From NCBI GenBank assembly GCA_964580655.1, contig CAZOMR010000039.1, forward strand, positions 1 to 17,370: DNA of 17,370 nucleotides, read 5' to 3'. A program made the position numbers and the translations under genes. The stretch comes from CAZOMR01 sp964580655. Lineage in GTDB: Bacteria > RBG-13-61-14 > CAZOMR01. The stretch's first letter is position 1, and each line of letters begins with the position of its first letter. The notes beneath the pieces were generated by a model. That model saw only the letters and a list, made by a program, of their open reading frames with translations, did not search any database and was not told the DNA's origin. Below, one piece after another: positions 6,674 to 14,169 of the stretch.

Positions 6674-7936
6674 ATGCGAGTGGCAAAAACAAGGCTGTAT
6701 CTTCTGACTTTGATCCTCTTAACTCTTCCGGTGTCCATTCTGGCCGAGGATGAATGGCCGCCAAAGGGCAAGGGTTTTACCATGGCCATGCTCTTCGGCC
6801 CGGAAGGCATAGGCGGCGGCCTTGGCTATGTGTGGCACGATGTCGCTGGCAAGCCCGGCCGTTTTCTCCAGGTTTACGATGTCTTCACCGATACCGCTTT
6901 CCGGCAGTATATCCTGGATTATGTGGAGCCATCCCTTTTCCTTGAGAGGGACAAGCTTTCGGCCCTGGCCTTGTATGTCAACCGCACCGGATCGCAGTTC
7001 TTCGGAGTTGGCCCGGACACGGACATGGATGATGCGGCATGCTACGGCAAAGAGATTTACCTGGGAAGGCTCAGCTACACGGTCTTGCTTCCCGGCAGAT
7101 TCGGCATCAGTTTACAAGGAGAGCATCACCGCACCGAGCTCCGTGACACAGACCTGGATGACCCGGGTTTTGACGAGAGGTATCCCGATCTTGACCGGCC
7201 TATTTCCGAGGTTTATCCATTGCTTTACGAGAGCGAGGAGTTCAACGACAGGCCCTCAACCCATGCGCTCAGCCTGGCCCTGTTTCACGACAACCAGGCA
7301 GGGAGGAACAAGGTTTTTCCCACAAAGGGCGGTTACGAACGGATCACGGCCACGCGGGTAAATGAGTCCCTGGGCGCGGACTGGAACTACTGGAGATACT
7401 CGGCCGAGACAGCACATTTCTTCCCGCTCATCGGCCTTACCAGCTTTGAGCGTGACCCTTATAATATCCTTGGCCTGTATGTGCGCTGGGACAGGCTGGA
7501 CGGCGATGAGATTCCCTTTTGGGCATATCCTGCACTGGGGCACAGTCGCATCTCCATTTCAGATTATCTTGATGAGTTTGGTCTTCGAGGGTATTGGGAG
7601 AACCGGTATGCGGATCAGAACCGTGCTCTCGCATCCTTTGAGCTGAGGCATCGTGTAAGGGCCAACTGGTATCCGAGATACAAGTCCCCGGAGAACAGGA
7701 TGGCGGCAAACATCCTTTCCAGCATGAGAAATTTTGTTTACAATACCTCCTGGGTCTTCTTCTATGATCTCGGGCAGGTCTGGAGCGATGAGGATGATGA
7801 GCTTGAAGACCTGCATGGTTCCGCGGGAGTAGGCTGGGTATTCTATTTTGATCCAGGGCACAATATGAGGGTGACCATCGCATACAGCGATGAGTTGTCC
7901 AATTACATCATATTCGCTTACAAGCAGGCATTCTAA
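6674..7936 (+). CDS. Omp85-fold (BamA/TamA-like) outer-membrane beta-barrel, no POTRA
   Basis: A 420-residue outer-membrane protein with the surface-antigen (D15/Omp85) barrel domain. The signal peptide is MRVAKTRLYLLTLILLTLPVSILA and cleavage before EDEWPP is likely. The barrel shows FFGVGPDTDMDD, FPTKGGYERITA, the strand-loop region ALGHSRISISD..FGLRGYWENRYADQNRALASFELRHRV and FYDLGQVWSDEDDE. It ends in a phenylalanine (YKQAF), as recognised by the BAM machinery. There is no room for POTRA domains, so it is not BamA or TamA itself. Its cargo or role is unknown. ATG 6674 is chosen because AAGGGAG (6662-6668) sits 5 bases before it; GTG 6668 overlaps that site. The inverted-repeat element at 6575-6656 lies directly upstream. 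Confidence 0.8.
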   Translation: MRVAKTRLYLLTLILLTLPVSILAEDEWPPKGKGFTMAMLFGPEGIGGGLGYVWHDVAGKPGRFLQVYDVFTDTAFRQYILDYVEPSLFLERDKLSALALYVNRTGSQFFGVGPDTDMDDAACYGKEIYLGRLSYTVLLPGRFGISLQGEHHRTELRDTDLDDPGFDERYPDLDRPISEVYPLLYESEEFNDRPSTHALSLALFHDNQAGRNKVFPTKGGYERITATRVNESLGADWNYWRYSAETAHFFPLIGLTSFERDPYNILGLYVRWDRLDGDEIPFWAYPALGHSRISISDYLDEFGLRGYWENRYADQNRALASFELRHRVRANWYPRYKSPENRMAANILSSMRNFVYNTSWVFFYDLGQVWSDEDDELEDLHGSAGVGWVFYFDPGHNMRVTIAYSDELSNYIIFAYKQAF

Positions 7937-7977
7937 GGAAAAGCAGGCACCCCGCTGGACAAGGGCTTCGGATTCAA

Positions 7978-8006
7978 TTGCAAGCAAGATCATTCGTGGT
8001 TATAAT
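7978..8006 (+). promoter_or_regulatory. Putative sigma-70 promoter of glgA
   Basis: TTGCAA (7978-7983), a 17-base spacer and a perfect TATAAT (8001-8006). Transcription would start near 8013, right at the AAGGAG ribosome site (8014-8019), giving a very short leader. Confidence 0.55.
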
Positions 8007-8028
8007 CAAGGTCAAGGAGCACTCCTGA

Positions 8029-9507
8029 ATGAAGGTTCTTATGGTAAGCTCAGAGGTTGTGCCTTATGCCAAGACCGGTGGCCTGGCTGATGTTGTTGGT
8101 GCACTGCCCCTTGCAATTCATCAACTGGGTGTGGATGTAAGCATCATCTTGCCTTTGTATAGGGGGATCGAGAAGAAATTTCCTCTTGAGCGAACCGGGA
8201 TCAAGGTGCGCGTGCCGATCGCTATTGAGGACAGGATTGTGAGGAAGCAGGGCGAGGTCCTGCGTCACCGGAACGATCAGGGCATTGATGTCTATTTTAT
8301 CAAGAAGGATGAATACTATGACCGCGAATATCTTTATAACATGCCGGAGGGTGACTATCCTGACAATGCCCCTCGGTTCACCTTTTTCTCACGGGGAACG
8401 CTTGAGTTCCTCAGATCCCGGGACACAAGGCCTGATATAATCCACTGTCATGACTGGCAGAGCGCACTGATACCGGTTTACCTGAAAACCCTCTATGCGG
8501 AAGACCCTCTACTCAAAGGGATCAAGACAGCTCTCACGATCCACAATCTCGGATACCAGGGAGTATTCTGGAAATGGGATATGAGGCTGATCGGCCTGGA
8601 CTGGAGCTATTTCACGCCGGAATACCTTGAATACTATGGTCGGGTAAATTTTTTGAAAGGCGGGCTTGCCTTCGCTGATGCCTTGACCACGGTGAGTCGG
8701 GCTTATGCCGAGGAAATCCAGACACAAGAATACGGGCACGGCCTGGATGGGGTATTGAGAAGCAGGCGGGACAGGCTCTTTGGAATTCTCAACGGGATAG
8801 ACTACTCTATCTGGAATCCGGAGACGGACGAGAAGATTCCGGCTAATTTTTCTGCGAGCGATCCTTCCGGCAAGGCGGAGTGCAAGCAGGCATTACAGAG
8901 GGCCCTGGGCCTTCCGGAGCAACCGGCCGTGCCGATCGTGGCCTCGGTATCCAGGCTGGCTGACCAGAAGGGGTTTGACCTGATCGCTCAAGGTATTGAA
9001 GGGATCATGAATTATGACTTGCAATTCGTGCTCTTAGGCACCGGGGAGAAGAGGTATCATGAGATGTTCGAGGATATAAAGCGGCGCTACCCGGATAAGG
9101 CTGGGATCCGGATAGCTTATGATGACACCCTGGCTCATCTCATCGAGGCAGGGGCTGACATCTTTCTGATGCCATCCCGGTATGAACCCTGCGGTCTAAA
9201 CCAGATGATCAGCCTCAAATACGGAACAGTGCCCCTGGTCAGGGCCACCGGGGGCCTGGATGATACCATCTCTAATTTTGTTCCTGAAAAAGGGATTGGC
9301 AACGGCTTCAAATTCAAGGAGTACTCGAGTTCGGCCCTGCTTGAGAAGGTATCCGAGGCTCTTTCCATCTACCGTAGCCCAAAGCACTGGTCCCGTCTGA
9401 TCCAAAACGGCATGAGCGAGGATCACTCATGGCAGGCCTCGGCTGAGAAATACCTGGCGCTTTACAAGAGTCTGGTCCAGGGGGCTGGAGCAGGAGAAGG
9501 GAATTAA
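8029..9507 (+). CDS. glgA: Glycogen synthase (ADP-glucose type, GT5)
   Basis: A 492-residue cytoplasmic enzyme that transfers glucose from ADP-glucose to the non-reducing end of an alpha-1,4-glucan. The N-terminus carries SSEVVPYAKTGGLADVVGALP, including the K15-TGGL loop that binds ADP-glucose. LTIHNLGYQG and LNGIDYSIWNPETD are typical of the first domain and the linker. The C-terminal domain has SVSRLADQKGFDLI, PSRYEPCGLNQ (from about 384) and YGTVPLVRATGGLDDT, the conserved donor-site region. The length is normal for the bacterial enzyme. AAGGAG at 8014-8019 precedes ATG 8029 by 9 bases. No other glycogen genes (glgB, glgC, glgP) are in the window. A TPR lipoprotein follows after 13 bases. 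Confidence 0.95.
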   Translation: MKVLMVSSEVVPYAKTGGLADVVGALPLAIHQLGVDVSIILPLYRGIEKKFPLERTGIKVRVPIAIEDRIVRKQGEVLRHRNDQGIDVYFIKKDEYYDREYLYNMPEGDYPDNAPRFTFFSRGTLEFLRSRDTRPDIIHCHDWQSALIPVYLKTLYAEDPLLKGIKTALTIHNLGYQGVFWKWDMRLIGLDWSYFTPEYLEYYGRVNFLKGGLAFADALTTVSRAYAEEIQTQEYGHGLDGVLRSRRDRLFGILNGIDYSIWNPETDEKIPANFSASDPSGKAECKQALQRALGLPEQPAVPIVASVSRLADQKGFDLIAQGIEGIMNYDLQFVLLGTGEKRYHEMFEDIKRRYPDKAGIRIAYDDTLAHLIEAGADIFLMPSRYEPCGLNQMISLKYGTVPLVRATGGLDDTISNFVPEKGIGNGFKFKEYSSSALLEKVSEALSIYRSPKHWSRLIQNGMSEDHSWQASAEKYLALYKSLVQGAGAGEGN

Positions 9508-9520
9508 GCAAGTCTTTAGC

Positions 9521-10579
9521 ATGAATTCCCTGAAAAACTATTTTACCTGGAAGATATGCTTTCTCGCTTTAGCGACTTTGCTCATCCTCTCTTGTGAGAA
9601 CAAGGAAAAGGCCCGCGGGCAGGCCCTGGAGAGAGTGAAGCTGGGTGAGACTCTCCTGAAGGTAAAGAGCTATAAGCAGGCGGAATTGTATTTCCGTGAA
9701 GCGATTGCGCTGGACCCGGAACTATCCGATGGTTATCAGGGTCTGGGCATAGTGCTTTGTCGGTCCGGCCAGGTGAAGCCGGGCCTGTCTGCGCTGAAGC
9801 ACGCCCTGGAGTTGAACCCGGAGAATCCCAAGGCTCTTATGGCCAGGGGAATTTGCGAGGAGCATCAAGCAGAGGCAGGGCTTGAGCATGCCATAGCCTC
9901 TTACAGTAGGGCGCTCGTGCTTGATCCGGAGAACCCGGTTCTACACAATCAGCTCGGTGTGGCCTTTCAGAAACTCGGGGATCACCGCCGGGCTGTGCAG
10001 GAATTTCAAAGTGCAATTGACCTTGAGCCGGGGCTCTTTGTGGCCTACAACAATCTGGGCACAAGCCTTGCCATGCTCGGAGAATACGACCAGGCCATCC
10101 GCCTCTATCAGGAGGCTATCAAGAGACACCCGGACCTCAGGGGGCTATACTTTTACACCAACCTCGGAATAGCGTTTCTCTACAAGAACAACATGGCGCG
10201 AGCCGAGTCCGCCTTTCTGATGGAAACCGCTCTCAACCCTGAGCACATTGAGGCTCACCTCAATCTGGGAAACATCTACACGATCAAAGGATATTATGAC
10301 AAGGCCATCACCGAGTATTCCAGGGTGCTTGCTTTGAATCCCGAACACTGCCCGGCATTGATCAATCTTGCCATTGTCTATCTGGTTAAAAGAAAACCAC
10401 TTGATGCCGGGAAACATCTTGAGCGTCTTCTGTCGCTTGAGCCTGAGCATGCGGCCGGGCATTACTATCTTGGCAAAACATATTCATTGCTGAGTGAGGA
10501 TGAAAAGGCCTTGCAGGAGTATGAAAAAGCCCTGTCCCTCGGATTCAAGCCACCATCACCCCCGATCCATGACCGGTAA
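9521..10579 (+). CDS. TPR-repeat lipoprotein
   Basis: A 352-residue lipoprotein. The N-terminus has a basic start, a hydrophobic stretch and a lipobox ILSC with C25 as the likely lipid-modified residue. The residues after it (ENKEKARG) do not suggest inner-membrane retention, so outer-membrane anchoring facing the periplasm is plausible. From about residue 35 to 344 there are about nine TPR units with the usual A/G-Y-P spacing, for example AELYFREAIALDPELSDGYQ and AVQEFQSAIDLEPGLFVAYN. TPR proteins serve as protein-docking scaffolds, and the partner is unknown. It starts 13 bases after glgA. No ribosome site at good spacing is visible (AAGGG in the glgA end is too far away), so translation may depend on glgA. 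Confidence 0.88.
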   Translation: MNSLKNYFTWKICFLALATLLILSCENKEKARGQALERVKLGETLLKVKSYKQAELYFREAIALDPELSDGYQGLGIVLCRSGQVKPGLSALKHALELNPENPKALMARGICEEHQAEAGLEHAIASYSRALVLDPENPVLHNQLGVAFQKLGDHRRAVQEFQSAIDLEPGLFVAYNNLGTSLAMLGEYDQAIRLYQEAIKRHPDLRGLYFYTNLGIAFLYKNNMARAESAFLMETALNPEHIEAHLNLGNIYTIKGYYDKAITEYSRVLALNPEHCPALINLAIVYLVKRKPLDAGKHLERLLSLEPEHAAGHYYLGKTYSLLSEDEKALQEYEKALSLGFKPPSPPIHDR

Positions 10580-10627
10580 CCTATGTGCTATCATGAATAT
10601 ACTACTCGGACAGCCTCTTAGACCTTG

Positions 10628-10651
10628 AGAAAAATTCCTGGCTTTGGGAAT
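10628..10651 (-). terminator. Weak intrinsic terminator after ssb
   Basis: On the minus strand ATTCC pairs with GGAAT across an 8-base loop (10634-10651), followed by TTTTCTC. The stem is only five bases, so termination may be weak. It lies 8 bases beyond the ssb stop, in the convergent gap with the TPR gene. Confidence 0.4.
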
Positions 10652-10658
10652 CTACATT

Positions 10659-11081
10659 TCAGAAAGGAATGTCATCCTCGGAAGCCCCGGACCCACCGGG
10701 CCCGGCTGGCTCATCATAAACTATCTCATCCCCCACGGGAGCATCTCCCCTGGCACCCAGGAAGAGAACATTCCATGCCACGATCTCCGTAGTATAGTGC
10801 TTCTGGCCGTCCTTCTCCCACTCCCTGGTCCGGAGTGCTCCCTCGATGTAAACCTGCTTCCCCTTGGATAAATACTCCCCGCATAACTCGGCCCGCTTGC
10901 CAAAGGCCACTATCCGGTGCCACTCGGTCCTCTCTTCCTTGTTGCCGTCCTTGCCTGTCCAGGTCTCGTTGGTGGCCACGGAGAAGTTGGTCACTGCCTG
11001 GCCGCTCGGAAGGTATTTGACCTCCGGGTCCCGGCCGAGACGGCCAATGATCATCACCTTGTTCAGGCCTCGCTGTGCCAT
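10659..11081 (-). CDS. ssb: Single-stranded DNA-binding protein
   Basis: A 140-residue SSB that coats single-stranded DNA in replication, repair and recombination as a tetramer. The OB-fold occupies about residues 1-110 and begins MAQRGLNKVMIIGRLGRDPEV. It holds the conserved NFSVATNETW, TEWHRIVAFGKRAE and GKQVYIEGALRTREW segments. A short Gly/Pro-rich linker leads to the acidic tip DDIPF, the docking peptide for partner proteins. The length is somewhat short because the linker is short. GGAGGG at minus-strand spacing of about 6 bases precedes ATG 11081. It is transcribed alone and divergently from plsC, whereas in many bacteria ssb sits between rpsF and rpsR. Confidence 0.97.
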   Translation of the reverse strand: MAQRGLNKVMIIGRLGRDPEVKYLPSGQAVTNFSVATNETWTGKDGNKEERTEWHRIVAFGKRAELCGEYLSKGKQVYIEGALRTREWEKDGQKHYTTEIVAWNVLFLGARGDAPVGDEIVYDEPAGPGGSGASEDDIPF

Positions 11082-11120
11082 CAGGGTCCCTCCTCTTTAA
11101 GAAAGATTACTCCAGTGGAA

Positions 11121-11148
11121 TTGAATCTAACACAGGATCAAGTATAAT
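11121..11148 (+). promoter_or_regulatory. Putative sigma-70 promoter of plsC
   Basis: TTGAAT (11121-11126), a 16-base spacer and a perfect TATAAT (11143-11148). The predicted start near 11155 leaves a leader under ten bases before ATG 11164. The minus strand of the same -10 reads TATACT, so an overlapping divergent promoter for ssb is possible but lacks a good -35. Confidence 0.55.
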
Positions 11149-11163
11149 ACAACTATAAAGGCC

Positions 11164-11934
11164 ATGATCTATACCATCTACATGTGGGCCACGATTATCC
11201 TCTATACCCTGATCGCTGGGCTTTTGCTCCTGCTTGTCATCCCTCTTGATTGGCAAGGACTTTTCTATAAGGTAATAAGCCGCACCTGGGCCCGGCTCAT
11301 CGTGCGCACAAGCCGGGTGCCACTAGAGATCGAGGGGCTTGAAAGAATCCCGGCAACACCTTGCGTATACATGGCCAATCATCAGAGCTATTTTGATGTG
11401 ATCTCTCTCATCGGTTACCTGCCAGTCCCTGTTCGCTTTGTTGCCAAGAGGGTACTCACCTACATCCCGGTCTTCGGCCAGGCATTGTGGGCATCAGGCC
11501 ACATCATCATTGACCGCGAAAAACCGACGCAGGCCAGAGGCAGGCTTGATCGGGCCGTGGAAAGAATCCACACAGGCACCTCCGTGCTCGTTTTTCCAGA
11601 AGGAACACGGTCCCCGGACCATCGTCTCGGGCCTTTTAAGAAGGGCGGCTTTGTGCTCGCAATTAAAGCCGGTGTTCCGATAGTCCCGATCAGTATCACC
11701 GGCACCCAGCCCATGATGCCGAAAGGCTCTTTCAGGTTTACAAAAACCCGCGTGAAGATAAAAATCGGAAATCCTATCCTCTGCCAGGATTACGAGTCCT
11801 CCAGACCACTCGGGCTTGAGCGTAAAGAAGAATTGATGGCCAGGGTGCGGAATGCCATCCTGGATAACTTTGATCCAGACTCCGGGGAAGCAACGGCCAA
11901 CCAGGAAGAAAGAAGTATCCATCCTGCTTCCTGA
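11164..11934 (+). CDS. plsC: 1-acyl-sn-glycerol-3-phosphate acyltransferase
   Basis: A 256-residue membrane enzyme that acylates lysophosphatidic acid to phosphatidic acid in phospholipid synthesis. An N-terminal membrane helix (about 8-27, IILYTLIAGLLLLLVIPL core) is followed by the catalytic block NHQSYFD, with H73 and D78 forming the NHx4D motif. The substrate-binding block is FPEGTRS (F144 to S150). Further family segments are VRFVAKRVLTYIPVFG, GGFVLAIKAGVPIVPISI and the KIKIGNPI strand. The length is normal. ATG 11164 has only AAAGG a few bases upstream. It is a single gene ahead of a structured repeat. The short hydrophilic tail after residue 225 is not conserved in my recollection. Confidence 0.92.
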   Translation: MIYTIYMWATIILYTLIAGLLLLLVIPLDWQGLFYKVISRTWARLIVRTSRVPLEIEGLERIPATPCVYMANHQSYFDVISLIGYLPVPVRFVAKRVLTYIPVFGQALWASGHIIIDREKPTQARGRLDRAVERIHTGTSVLVFPEGTRSPDHRLGPFKKGGFVLAIKAGVPIVPISITGTQPMMPKGSFRFTKTRVKIKIGNPILCQDYESSRPLGLERKEELMARVRNAILDNFDPDSGEATANQEERSIHPAS

Positions 11935-11951
11935 ACCCCTGATAAGGCTAC

Positions 11952-12033
11952 ACATGGGCTCCGTCCTAGTAGCCTACGGCTACGAAGGCTGAAAGCAGAC
12001 TACTGCTTCAGAACCTTGCTCTGATGCCCATGT
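11952..12033. repeat. Three-stem structured repeat between plsC and the barrel gene
   Basis: An outer stem pairs ACATGGGC (11952-11959) with GCCCATGT (12026-12033). Inside, hairpin one is GTAGCC-TAC-GGCTAC (11969-11983). Hairpin two runs 11985-12017: AAGG and CTGAA(A)GCAG pair with CTGCTTCAG and CCTT around ACTA, with small bulges. The right part overlaps the last codons of the barrel gene on the minus strand. No T-run follows on either strand. It may be a dispersed intergenic palindrome or a 3'-end structure serving two convergent genes. Confidence 0.55.
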
Positions 12034-12928
12034 AGAGTGGAAGTCCTGCCTTTGTGTTGATGCCATCAAGGACATATTGTGTGCCGAGATAAAGGTCGTT
12101 GTCCGGGCTGATGTGATAAAGGACCCTGGGACCGAGGCTCAGGCTCATGGTCTGGTCATCGGGGTCATCCTTGTCTTCTATCTCGCTTTCCAGGCGGGAG
12201 ATGTAGCGTAGATCGAGAAAAAGTGCGAGCTTGTCTTTGATCTGATAAATTCCGGACATGTAGGCATTGAGGCCGTTTCCCGGGTCCACATCCTTGCTTT
12301 CTTTTTTGAAGCCTCGCTTCACCTGGACCTCACCGGGGTAGGTATAGACATACTCCAGCGATCCCTCCAGTGCCCAATCCTTCATCTGCCACTTCAAGGC
12401 AAGCCCCGGGAAAAGGTCATAATAAGGGTCCCCTGTGATGAATCTTGTCTGCACCTTCTCGCCCTCGTCATTCCATTCAAATTCGAGGTTATGATTGCCG
12501 GAGGGATATGAGAGGCGAAGATAGAGCGCGGCGGAAAAGGCACTGGGTTCGGGAATAAGACCGTAGTAGATGTTTGCCGAGACATCACCTATCCCCGCAC
12601 CCTCAGCCTCTCCTGTCTCTCCGGAAAGATATGGAAGGCTCATTCCTGCCTGGAGTCGTGGGGTGATCCCGTAACCAAGATCGAATCTCAAATCCAGAAG
12701 CCGGCAGGTATCATCCGAGGATTCGAGCCGGCCATCCAGATTATAGACCTCTCTGGTGTCAATATAAGATGCGACCATGGTCAGCTCGTAAATACCGGGG
12801 ACAAGCAAAAGAGGTCTGTCAACTTCTCGCCCCGGATAATTCTCAAGCCCCTCCTGGGAGAATGCCGCACTCGCGCACAAAAATAGTGCGCCCGCAAGAA
12901 AAAAAATAATGCTCCTTGAGTGCGCCAA
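12008..12928 (-). CDS. Outer-membrane beta-barrel protein, MetA-pathway/transporter-like
   Basis: A 306-residue predicted outer-membrane barrel. The signal peptide runs through FFLAGALFLCASAAFSQ. The mature part alternates polar and aromatic residues in repeated strands, for example LLDLRFDLGYGITPRLQAGM, FSAALYLRLSYPSG, LALFLDLRYISRLES and MSLSLGPRVLYHIS. It ends GIRARF with the terminal phenylalanine expected for BAM-dependent insertion. The closest general resemblance is the family annotated as putative MetA-pathway phenol-degradation transporter, and the substrate is not predictable. The start is TTG 12928, three bases after the stop of the upstream DsbA-like gene, with no good ribosome site, so translational coupling is likely. 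The mature part has a single cysteine, so it is not an obvious disulfide substrate of its neighbour. Confidence 0.75.
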   Translation of the reverse strand: MAHSRSIIFFLAGALFLCASAAFSQEGLENYPGREVDRPLLLVPGIYELTMVASYIDTREVYNLDGRLESSDDTCRLLDLRFDLGYGITPRLQAGMSLPYLSGETGEAEGAGIGDVSANIYYGLIPEPSAFSAALYLRLSYPSGNHNLEFEWNDEGEKVQTRFITGDPYYDLFPGLALKWQMKDWALEGSLEYVYTYPGEVQVKRGFKKESKDVDPGNGLNAYMSGIYQIKDKLALFLDLRYISRLESEIEDKDDPDDQTMSLSLGPRVLYHISPDNDLYLGTQYVLDGINTKAGLPLYMGIRARF

Positions 12929-12931
12929 TCT

Positions 12932-13711
12932 TTAATCGCCCTTTTTAATGGCTTCCTCGATCTTCTGGAGAATTATATCAGGACTGGGTCTCGGCTCATA
13001 ATACCCGTTGATGAAAACCGTGGGCGTGGCATTGATGAAATTCTTCCTGGCTTCCGCATCATCCTTCTTCACTGCTTTCTCGTATAAATGCTCGCTCATC
13101 GCCTTTTGGTATTTTTCCATGTCAAGACCTATCTGGCTTGCGTATCTTTCAAGGTCCTCCGGCTTTTGCTCTCGTGGATTGGCATAAAGAATTTTATACA
13201 TTTCCCAGAATTTTCCCTCGGCCTTGGCCGCCATTGCGGCCTCGTGAGCCGCGAAAGCCGAAGGATGAACTATCCTTTGTTTAAAATAAAACCTGACATC
13301 ATTCGGGTATTTATCAAGCACTTTAGTCACAACCCCATCAAATCTCTTGCAGTAGGGACACTGGAAATCCGCGAATTCTATTAATGTAACCTTGGGATCA
13401 GCGGCCCCCTTCCACGCCGTAGTGCTGAGATCAAATTCATATTTCTTCTCCGGGTCCGGGCGGTTTGCTCTCTTGGGAGTGGGTGGCTTGGTGATCTTGG
13501 TCAGAATTCCGTCTACATGGTCTATGGCCTTTTTATTGTCCAGAATTTTCTGCTCAAGCTCATTAAGTCGGACCTCCAGGGTCTTGCCCTCTGCGAAAGC
13601 TATCTGGCCCTGCTTATCTCCCAGCGCACTCTGGCCGATCAGCATCCCGGCCAGTAGCCCGCCGAGAAACAGGATGACAGCACCAAAAATCAGACTTAAT
13701 TTATTCTGCAT
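12932..13711 (-). CDS. DsbA-family thiol:disulfide protein, membrane-anchored
   Basis: A 259-residue periplasmic thioredoxin-fold protein. Residues 5-26 form a signal or anchor helix (LSLIFGAVILFLGGLLAGML). A coiled-coil stretch at about 44-72 (LEVRLNELEQKILDNKKAID) follows, then a Pro/Lys-rich linker. The thioredoxin-like domain starts at about 95, with the active site FADFQCPYCKRF (C118, C121) and the cis-proline loop NATPTVFING (P230). The CPYC pair and helical insertion match DsbA-like oxidoreductases of the type found in many anaerobes. Oxidase or isomerase roles cannot be separated from sequence; the coiled coil could mediate dimerisation. ATG 13711 has GAGAGGGG just upstream. It is the first gene of a two-gene unit with the barrel gene and has its own promoter. 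Confidence 0.88.
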   Translation of the reverse strand: MQNKLSLIFGAVILFLGGLLAGMLIGQSALGDKQGQIAFAEGKTLEVRLNELEQKILDNKKAIDHVDGILTKITKPPTPKRANRPDPEKKYEFDLSTTAWKGAADPKVTLIEFADFQCPYCKRFDGVVTKVLDKYPNDVRFYFKQRIVHPSAFAAHEAAMAAKAEGKFWEMYKILYANPREQKPEDLERYASQIGLDMEKYQKAMSEHLYEKAVKKDDAEARKNFINATPTVFINGYYEPRPSPDIILQKIEEAIKKGD

Positions 13712-13749
13712 CGCGACCCCTCTCTTAAAAAGGATTTAAAGACTAAAAA

Positions 13750-13777
13750 ACTCTACCAGCTTTTCCATGATTGTCAA
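13750..13777 (-). promoter_or_regulatory. Putative sigma-70 promoter of the DsbA-like gene
   Basis: On the minus strand a perfect TTGACA (13777-13772), a 16-base spacer and TAGAGT (13755-13750) preceded by TGG, an extended -10. The leader to ATG 13711 is about 30 bases. It separates this unit from the upstream DUF167 operon. Confidence 0.55.
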
Positions 13778-13840
13778 ATTCCCCATGCCAAAATCCAAAA
13801 GGATGTGCGAAGTTGTTGATGCACTATACCGCTCCTCGAT

Positions 13841-14161
13841 CTATCCCGCGGAGACTTTTTCCCACCAGCGCTTTGTATCATCCATGCTCAAATCTTGAAT
13901 GAGCACTCTTTTGCGCGAGGATGTTTCTCCGGAGATTATCGTCAAGCGGCTCTTTGGAATGCCCATGCTCCGGGAAAGAAGCTTAACGAGACCCTTGTTT
14001 GCGGCGCCTTTGACCGGAGGTTCTACAACCCGTATCCTGAGCAGTCCCTCAGAATTTACGGCTTCAATAAGACTGCGTCTCGACCGAGGCTTGATGAGCA
14101 CAGATAAAATCACTCCGGACTCTGTCTTCTTGAGAAATGGCAGGCCCCTGTTGCTGTCCAA
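13841..14161 (-). CDS. DUF167 (YggU-family) protein
   Basis: A 106-residue protein of the DUF167/YggU family, whose function is not established. The conserved core is VLIKPRSRRSLIEAV followed by LRIRVVEPPVKGAANKGLVKLLS and RLTIISGETSSRKRVLI. These are the KP-S, PPVxGxANxxL and G-x-S-R-K positions typical of the family. The length is normal. The start is TTG 14161; AAGGGG overlapping the divIVA stop sits 4 bases before it. It is the last gene of the six-gene minus-strand operon, 8 bases after divIVA. The pairing with YggS, ProC and DivIVA recurs in many bacteria. Confidence 0.9.
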   Translation of the reverse strand: MDSNRGLPFLKKTESGVILSVLIKPRSRRSLIEAVNSEGLLRIRVVEPPVKGAANKGLVKLLSRSMGIPKSRLTIISGETSSRKRVLIQDLSMDDTKRWWEKVSAG

Positions 14162-14169
14162 GGGACCCC

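Noticed and set aside
5263..9507. Complete glycogen or capsule biosynthesis cluster
   Set aside because: Only glgA and one GT4 enzyme are present; no branching enzyme, ADP-glucose pyrophosphorylase, polymerase or export genes are seen.
11940..12020. tRNA-like look of the multi-stem region after plsC
   Set aside because: No T-loop sequence, no acceptor stem of seven pairs with CCA-side geometry and no anticodon-type loop; treated as a structured repeat.
13790..13805. ATCC-TTTT-GGAT hairpin with TTT as terminator of the DUF167 operon (minus strand)
   Set aside because: Only a four-base stem and a short T-run; too weak to call.
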